A DNA stretch of 9,286 nt from an uncultured Streptococcus sp. (GTDB lineage: Bacteria > Bacillota > Bacilli > Lactobacillales > Streptococcaceae): NCBI GenBank assembly GCA_934216185.1, contig CAKQBM010000074.1:1-9286 (forward strand). The letters run 5' to 3'. The notes beneath the pieces were generated by a model. That model saw nothing but the letters and a program-made list of their open reading frames with translations, ran no database searches and was not told the origin of the DNA. The position numbers were made by a program, and so were the translations under genes. Shown one piece after another: positions 6,001 through 9,286 of the stretch (the stretch's first letter is position 1; the number at the start of each line of letters is the position of its first letter).

Positions 6001-6083
6001 AAGGTGATACAGCGATTTATACGCTTTCAGGAATTACGTTTCTTGCTCTAGCTGGAGTGATGAGAAAGAAGAAGAAGTTATAA
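3036..6083 (+). CDS. SEC10/PgrA-like LPXTG-anchored coiled-coil surface protein
   Basis: A 1015-residue cell-wall protein. The start is the ATG at 3036 with AAAGGAG upstream; a TTG at 3009 in frame has no ribosome site. Residues 1-28 are a signal peptide (MKKKEAIKALATVSTVIAAT, cleavage near ANA). Residues 30-370 are Ala/Lys/Glu/Gln-rich coiled coil with a repeat offset of 96 residues (GTGAKEI... at 179 and 275). Residues about 375-592 are globular and Trp/Tyr-rich, containing LSLYQAGLIQQVR, HWKAENLGYI and GLMHEIHF; this fits the SEC10/PgrA surface-exclusion domain, a CAP-superfamily relative. Residues 600-960 are a second coiled coil with a repeat offset of 94 (DLTPDAK... at 660 and 754). LPETG (984-988), a hydrophobic segment and RKKKKL form the sortase A signal. 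In Enterococcus PrgA such a domain is carried on a long stalk and affects mating and adhesion; here adhesion, aggregation or conjugation exclusion are possible. Expression is likely controlled by the divergent XRE protein. Confidence 0.88.
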   Translation: MKKKEAIKALATVSTVIAATGLTSVANANQQEDPKTEVDALSSKVTVQALKEAENKQSVAVQAVNAQQDIVKQAITEEEKAGKTEARAKEGLDEAQIIKDKATPTEIDKTKQSISETESAIENQDVQLQNTQAETAKAQDKVNKQTEIVNSDQTKITTQETNVANAKTNVETAQKNLDGTGAKEIISERDNAQTDLATKKDAEANAKSKLEEAQKADADKKVKLEQAEKDEKLQAKAVEDTSKTLSDAEAKSKQTKEQLNNANIAVTNAQAALNGTGAKEIISERDNAQTDLATKKAAEAEAERKLKEAQKTDADKKAKIQAVTETLTAQQDVALRTSTELTAAIAIVADAKSKKEEADKAVKRLEDKLTSLENLSTIEIPEEVASAYRNFYEDKTEANKDKLFDAVQNWWDNRDYSKENNYPVDDTVINDLSNLTKEQIANLSLYQAGLIQQVRKTIWGDSEVLVTEDVVTAMKNITTAYSNMSNPDGDHLFSALTNDGTDTTHWKAENLGYIKAKPTTMSALYKGIYKSIINTFGSDYNQNYAHVITTVGGKPDYKKGKVVPNYIGAATSVTPEGLGLMHEIHFNHTSSDTDKILANPFDSSVVKTQLADAKAVQTSADNANKTAQNRLTTASVANKAAEDAVSNTTKTLNALKAIVDLTPDAKAKLDEATEARKNAESQFSNAQKAVDNLNADVATKTKALDNAKVAQEKANNANKVSNEELNSAQAKNKFANEVLSETRNKIASLRVTADLTPDAKVKLAEATSAHDLAELRLVKAQKAVNNLNSDVASKTKALADAKATLQNEEAKLEELKAKKAKDEKELTYLQLLVSNSKANEVQFKEEIKNLQNKLQKTKDYLSKLENADSNLEKAKVAYKLAVEKHKEAKSILDKETEKLEQLLINKRDAVAHYEAVKEAYIQAQVKAQYEVISQRGDVPIPLLNENGQIVGYNSSFSRDVRTAVRTITDKVVSKHGVPIYQASLPETGEGDTAIYTLSGITFLALAGVMRKKKKL
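3570..3950 (+). repeat. In-gene direct repeat, 288-bp offset, in the N-terminal stalk
   Basis: The segment from 3570 recurs at 3858. The first 22 codons (GTGAKEI...DLATKK) encode identical residues while the DNA differs at five third positions, all silent; similarity then fades through a shared Asp/Ala/Lys pattern. This marks an old duplication of a 96-residue stalk unit. Confidence 0.8.
5013..5444 (+). repeat. In-gene direct repeat, 282-bp offset, in the C-terminal stalk
   Basis: Segments starting at 5013 and 5295 encode related 50-residue units (DLTPDAKAKLDEAT... and DLTPDAKVKLAEAT..., both ending in KTKAL). The 94-residue offset nearly equals the 96-residue offset of the N-terminal stalk, as expected if the two coiled coils pair as an antiparallel hairpin of matching length. 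Confidence 0.75.
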
Positions 6084-6169
6084 ATTACAGTTTCTAAATT
6101 GCTTTACTGAGTGAGAAGTTATGACATAACTAAAGAATCACTGCCTTAATTCAATCACAATTACTTCCA

Positions 6170-6191
6170 TATTCTAGAGATGTCGAGAATA
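6170..6191. repeat. Short hairpin upstream of the small membrane-protein gene
   Basis: TATTCT (6170-6175) pairs with AGAATA (6186-6191), with GA/TC inside after one mismatch and a 4-nt loop. It is followed by a run of A, not T, so it is not a plus-strand terminator. It may act on mRNA stability between the two genes. A second weak hairpin AGTTAT/ATAACT lies at 6117-6131. Confidence 0.35.
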
Positions 6192-6231
6192 AAAAAATAA
6201 GTTTTATTAATCATAAATAGGAGAATATAAA

Positions 6232-6594
6232 ATGAAAAAAGTATTAATTATTGTTTCTGTTGTTGTAATCGCACTAGCAGGTATTGGTGTAGGAGCATAT
6301 TTCTTAACCCGTGAAAAGTCTCCGGAACAGCAGGTCGTCGGGACTTGGTACGACGGTGAAAATGATGTAACGATTGAGTTGAAATCAAATAAGAGCCTAA
6401 AAATTACAAAAGAAAGTGGAGAATCTAGAACAGGTACTTGGCGCATTGCAGGTGATAAAATTAAGTTTACAGCAACAAGTGGTCCAAAAGCTGAAGGTGA
6501 ACTTTCGACAGGAAAGATTGAATCTATTTTCTTTGAATTCACTAATACCAATGTGAGTTATGCACTTCACGATGCCACCTATGAAAAACAATAA
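6232..6594 (+). CDS. Small membrane-anchored protein with a lipocalin-like extracellular domain
   Basis: A 120-residue protein with AGGAG 8-9 nt before the ATG. Residues 4-26 (VLIIVSVVVIALAGIGVGAY plus FLT) form one membrane segment preceded by two lysines and followed by REK; there is no lipobox Cys, so it is probably an uncleaved N-terminal anchor with the rest outside the cell. Residues 35-120 are beta-rich with paired GTW motifs (37-39 and 68-70), each followed by strands of alternating residues (VTIELKSNKSLKITKE, RIAGDKIKFTATS). This is typical of short lipocalin-like domains of unknown function in Gram-positive surface proteins. It lies 148 bp after the surface-protein stop with no strong terminator between, so read-through or co-transcription is possible; a terminator follows it directly. 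Function is unknown. Confidence 0.78.
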   Translation: MKKVLIIVSVVVIALAGIGVGAYFLTREKSPEQQVVGTWYDGENDVTIELKSNKSLKITKESGESRTGTWRIAGDKIKFTATSGPKAEGELSTGKIESIFFEFTNTNVSYALHDATYEKQ

Positions 6595-6600
6595 ATAGTT

Positions 6601-6649
6601 ATAGGACTCTCATGAAGATTCATCGTACTCTTCAACGGAGTCCTATTTT
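6601..6649 (+). terminator. Terminator after the small membrane-protein gene
   Basis: ATAGGACTC (6601-6609) pairs perfectly with GAGTCCTAT (6638-6646), and inside it GAAGA (6614-6618) pairs with TCTTC (6629-6633). The stem is followed by TTTTG (short T tail from 6646), so termination may be partial. It starts 7 nt after the stop codon. Confidence 0.65.
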
Positions 6650-6840
6650 GCTGAAATAGTTTTTGCATATAGAATCTTCCAATTAATATTGACTTATTGA
6701 AAGATTTACTAACTATTTCTACCCTATATTTTAGTTTGATCAATGTTAAGTTGTAGAAAATTTGCTAATGAGTAGTGGTGGATAATCAAATCAAAACATT
6801 TAGAGGAAATAAATATATTGAAAGAGCAGGAGAATTTAAT

Positions 6841-8109
6841 ATGAAAAAATGGATACTGATATCATTTTTAAGTCTGAGTACTTTGACCTTGGTTGCATGC
6901 GGCTCTAATCAAATGAAGCAGGTAACACAGCAATCATCTTCGTCTAGTAAGCAAGAATTAAAGAAGAATAGTCAGGAAGCATTTCAAACGGTCTTAGATC
7001 GTTATAAATCTTATCAACAAGCAATAAATAGTGGTGATGATAGTCGTTTATCTGAAGCCTTAAAACAGATCGAAGCTACATCTGAGGAATATATGCTCAT
7101 TGATAATTTAGGGCATTCGGGAACGTCAGTTGATTTTCAATATGCGTTTGTAGACTTAGATAAAGATGGACAGGACGAGTTATTAATCGGTAAACAAGAT
7201 TATATTTCTGCAATCTATTATCTAAAAAATAGTCACCCCACTTTGTTACATGTAGCTTATGCAGCCTCTGTTGGTGGGGCACGTTCATCTCTCACTGCTT
7301 ATGAAAACGGTCAGGTGGTATTTGCTGCCTGGCAGTCATCGAATCCGGAAGTAAACCTAACTTTATACAAAGTTGAAGCTAGTGTCCCAAATAAGCAAAA
7401 AGAAACTACGATACAAATGAATGATAAGAAGAAAATCGAAGATGAACTAGGTATTTCGTCTACGGCTTTGAATCTCAAAAACTTAAAGTGGGAAGCAATT
7501 GATAAAGGTTCAACGACTTCTTCAAAAGAAAGTGATATGAAATCTTCTAGTCAGAGTGAGGATATTAAGTCAGAAACTGGTTTTCAGGTTCGTGTGCAAA
7601 TATCGGATTTGGAAATACGCAAAGAACCTAGTGCTAAGTCACAGTCTCTGGGCAAGATATCTCAAGGTATTCACGCTATTTCGGAAACAAGAAGTGCAGA
7701 AGGTTACACTTGGGGGAAATTACAATCTGGTCAAGGATGGATTGCTCTTGATTATACGGAACGAATAGAAGGTGAGAAACAAACTCAATCGGAATCTAGT
7801 GGTATGAACATCCAAGAAATTCAAACAGGTAATTTTTCAAGTATTAAAGGGTCCTGGAGAAATGCACAAGGAAATAGTATTACTTTTGATGCCAATGGCT
7901 TGACCCAAGTGAATGGTAATCCTGCGGGTGATGTAGTTTTTGATAAATTTGTCGTCCAAGGAGAAAAGCTTACAGCTGTTACAAAAACATCAGAAGGTAT
8001 TAGTGAGACACCAATTGCATTTACTCCGTCGGGACAAGATGGAAGAGAGTCAATTTTTTGGAGTAAAAATCATGTCAGTGATGGAACGGATATTTATTAT
8101 CGAGAGTAG
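6841..8109 (+). CDS. Multidomain lipoprotein (EF-hand-like loop, SH3b-like, DUF6287-like)
   Basis: A 422-residue lipoprotein. The ATG at 6841 has AGGAG 8 nt upstream and begins directly with a signal peptide (MKKWILISFLSLSTLTLVAC); the lipobox LVAC gives a lipidated Cys20. An upstream in-frame GTG at 6775 lacks a ribosome site and would bury the signal peptide. After a Ser/Gln-rich linker, residues about 40-220 form a domain with FVDLDKDGQDELLIG (103-117), a DxDxDG calcium-binding-like loop as in EF-hand or FG-GAP repeats. Residues 223-246 are a Ser/Thr-rich linker. Residues 247-309 read as a bacterial SH3 domain (LEIRKEPSAKSQSLGKI, WGKLQSGQGWIAL), which often binds peptidoglycan. Residues 322-354 (MNIQEIQTGNFSSIKGSWRN and on) match the DUF6287-type module seen in streptococcal lipoproteins. 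It probably acts between membrane and wall; the molecular role is unknown. No convincing promoter was found in the 190 bp upstream. Confidence 0.82.
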   Translation: MKKWILISFLSLSTLTLVACGSNQMKQVTQQSSSSSKQELKKNSQEAFQTVLDRYKSYQQAINSGDDSRLSEALKQIEATSEEYMLIDNLGHSGTSVDFQYAFVDLDKDGQDELLIGKQDYISAIYYLKNSHPTLLHVAYAASVGGARSSLTAYENGQVVFAAWQSSNPEVNLTLYKVEASVPNKQKETTIQMNDKKKIEDELGISSTALNLKNLKWEAIDKGSTTSSKESDMKSSSQSEDIKSETGFQVRVQISDLEIRKEPSAKSQSLGKISQGIHAISETRSAEGYTWGKLQSGQGWIALDYTERIEGEKQTQSESSGMNIQEIQTGNFSSIKGSWRNAQGNSITFDANGLTQVNGNPAGDVVFDKFVVQGEKLTAVTKTSEGISETPIAFTPSGQDGRESIFWSKNHVSDGTDIYYRE

Positions 8110-8195
8110 AAGATGGGAAAATAATTTTAAGAAAAAATTTTCTGACCCCATAACATTGCTTATTGGTTTATTTTTGTAAATAAGATATAAAAAAT

Positions 8196-8243
8196 CCCCA
8201 CCAGAAAGAAATTCTGGTGGGGTATTTGGTGGGGAACCAAATA
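8196..8243 (-). terminator. guaA terminator with a second, tandem hairpin
   Basis: On the minus strand CCCCACCAGAA (8222-8212 complement of 8196-8206) forms a perfect 11-bp stem with a 5-nt loop, followed by ATTTTTTAT: a strong intrinsic terminator about 100 nt after the guaA stop. Just before it in that direction is another perfect 8-bp hairpin (TATTTGGT/ACCAAATA, 8223-8243). GGTGGGG occurs twice on the plus strand (8216-8222 and 8228-8234), so CCCCACC at 8196 could pair with either copy. On the plus strand the structure lacks a T tail, so it would stop the lipoprotein transcript only weakly. Confidence 0.8.
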
Positions 8244-8323
8244 TAATTAATTAGATTTTAGCGTTTTAAAACAATTCAAAATGCTGTTAAATCAATCAAG
8301 TCAATTTAAATTAGGTTTATATT

Positions 8324-9286
8324 TTATTCCCACTCTACAGTTGCAGGTGGTTTACTTGTAATATCGTAGACGATACGGTTAACGTGGTCAACTTCGTTAA
8401 CGATACGTACAGAAATCTTTTGGAGAACTTCCCATGGAAGTTTTGCAAAGTCAGCTGTCATACCGTCAATTGAAGTGATAGCACGAATAGCAATAGTGTA
8501 GTCGTAAGTACGGCCATCACCCATAACCCCGACAGAACGAACGCCTGTGTTAACAGTGAAATATTGCCATACATCACGGTCAAGACCGGCTTTTGCAATT
8601 TCTTCACGAAGGATAGCATCAGACTCACGAACTGTTTCGAGTTTTTCTTCAGTAATTTCACCCATAACACGGATGGCAAGTCCTGGTCCTGGGAATGGTT
8701 GACGCCAAACGACTTCGTCAGGCATTCCCATTTCAGTACCAAGGGCACGTACTTCATCTTTAAAGAGAGTATTAAGCGGTTCAATCAATTCAAACTGCAT
8801 GTCTTCTGGAAGACCACCAACGTTGTGGTGAGATTTGATTGTTTGAGCTGTCTCAGTACCTGATTCAATAATATCAGTGTAGAGTGTTCCTTGAGCTAGA
8901 AAATCAACGCCTTTGAGCTTGCTTGCTTCGTCATCAAAGACGTAAACAAACTCGTTACCGATGATTTTACGTTTTTTCTCAGGATCATCAACTCCAGCCA
9001 AGAGATCAAGGAAGCGTTTAGAAGCATCAACACGGATAATGTTAAGGCCAAATTTACCTCCAAGCATGTCCATAACTTGGTCACCTTCACCTTTACGGAG
9101 AAGACCGTGGTCAACGAAGATACATGTCAATTGGTCTCCGATAGCTTTTTGCAAGAGAACACCAACAACAGATGAATCAACACCACCTGAGAGTCCAAGA
9201 AGAACTTTACGGTCACCAACTGTTTCACGGATTTGTGCAATTTGCATATCTACGAAGTTAGCCATTGACCAGTCACCTTTGGCACC
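8324..9286 (-). CDS. guaA: GMP synthase (glutamine-hydrolysing), C-terminal part
   Basis: The frame enters from the right edge reading GAKGDWS and then [17 protein letters not shown], so the methionine at 9265 is internal and not the start. The amidotransferase domain (about 200 residues) lies outside the window. Visible here are the ATP-pyrophosphatase domain with the PP-loop SGGVDSS (fragment residues 33-39), [25 protein letters not shown] and [13 protein letters not shown], and the dimerization domain ending in KPPATVEWE, all standard for GuaA. The enzyme aminates XMP to GMP using glutamine and ATP in purine synthesis. Fragment length (320 residues) and C-terminus agree with an intact gene of about 520 residues. 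It is convergent with the lipoprotein gene. The last codons of guaA are a known attachment site for integrative elements, relevant because a relaxase-like gene lies at the other end of the window. Confidence 0.97.
   Translation of the reverse strand, partial: GAKGDWSMANFVDMQIAQIRETVGDRKVLLGLSGGVDSSVVGVLLQKAIGDQLTCIFVDHGLLRKGEGDQVMDMLGGKFGLNIIRVDASKRFLDLLAGVDDPEKKRKIIGNEFVYVFDDEASKLKGVDFLAQGTLYTDIIESGTETAQTIKSHHNVGGLPEDMQFELIEPLNTLFKDEVRALGTEMGMPDEVVWRQPFPGPGLAIRVMGEITEEKLETVRESDAILREEIAKAGLDRDVWQYFTVNTGVRSVGVMGDGRTYDYTIAIRAITSIDGMTADFAKLPWEVLQKISVRIVNEVDHVNRIVYDITSKPPATVEWE

Noticed and set aside
7940..8179. Plus-strand 79-residue frame overlapping the lipoprotein end
   Set aside because: It is out of frame with the well-supported lipoprotein, lacks a ribosome site and runs into the intergenic region.
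9265..9265. Methionine at 9265 as the start of a short GuaA
   Set aside because: The frame continues upstream as GAKGDWS, the normal internal GuaA sequence, so it is not a start codon.

Overview
The window looks like a low-GC streptococcal chromosome. Three things point there: the C-terminal part of guaA is very Streptococcus-like, a sortase-anchored (LPETG) coiled-coil surface protein is present, and a lipoprotein ends in a DUF6287-like module typical of streptococci. The species cannot be fixed from the sequence; a viridans or salivarius-type streptococcus is a reasonable guess.

Left edge (1-450): the first 74 codons of a minus-strand gene resembling MobV/Pre-type relaxases, running off the left end. 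Upstream of it, on the same strand, is a stretch that strongly resembles a pMV158-type transfer origin: a perfect 8-bp hairpin followed 10 nt later by TATTGTG/TTA (pMV158 nick: TAGTGTG/TTA). More small hairpins lie beside it. This suggests the edge of a mobilizable element (IME, plasmid-derived island or remnant).

Accessory AT-rich region (450-2500): mostly without genes. It holds decayed-looking coding fragments, a 100-nt imperfect inverted repeat, a structured RNA-like segment and one well-formed gene (1207-1773). That gene encodes a stand-alone 188-residue DRGH-type beta-beta-alpha-metal nuclease with a clear promoter of its own, no signal peptide and no visible immunity partner. A 1947-1982 terminator and a perfect 18-bp hairpin (2459-2499) close the region.

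Surface module (2550-8109): a small XRE regulator (minus) is divergent from a 1015-residue SEC10/PgrA-like surface-exclusion or adhesin protein (plus). The 159-bp gap has back-to-back promoters and three, perhaps four, similar operator-like sites spaced 20-22 bp, which predicts tight control by the regulator. Downstream on the same strand are a 120-residue membrane-anchored beta-rich protein and a 422-residue lipoprotein with an EF-hand-like loop, an SH3b-like domain and a DUF6287-like end. All three plus-strand products are predicted to sit on the outer face of the cell envelope.

Right edge (8196-9286): convergent guaA (GMP synthase, 3' two thirds) with its terminator. The guaA 3' end is a known integration hotspot, but no second copy of its end sequence was found inside the window, so element boundaries remain undefined.
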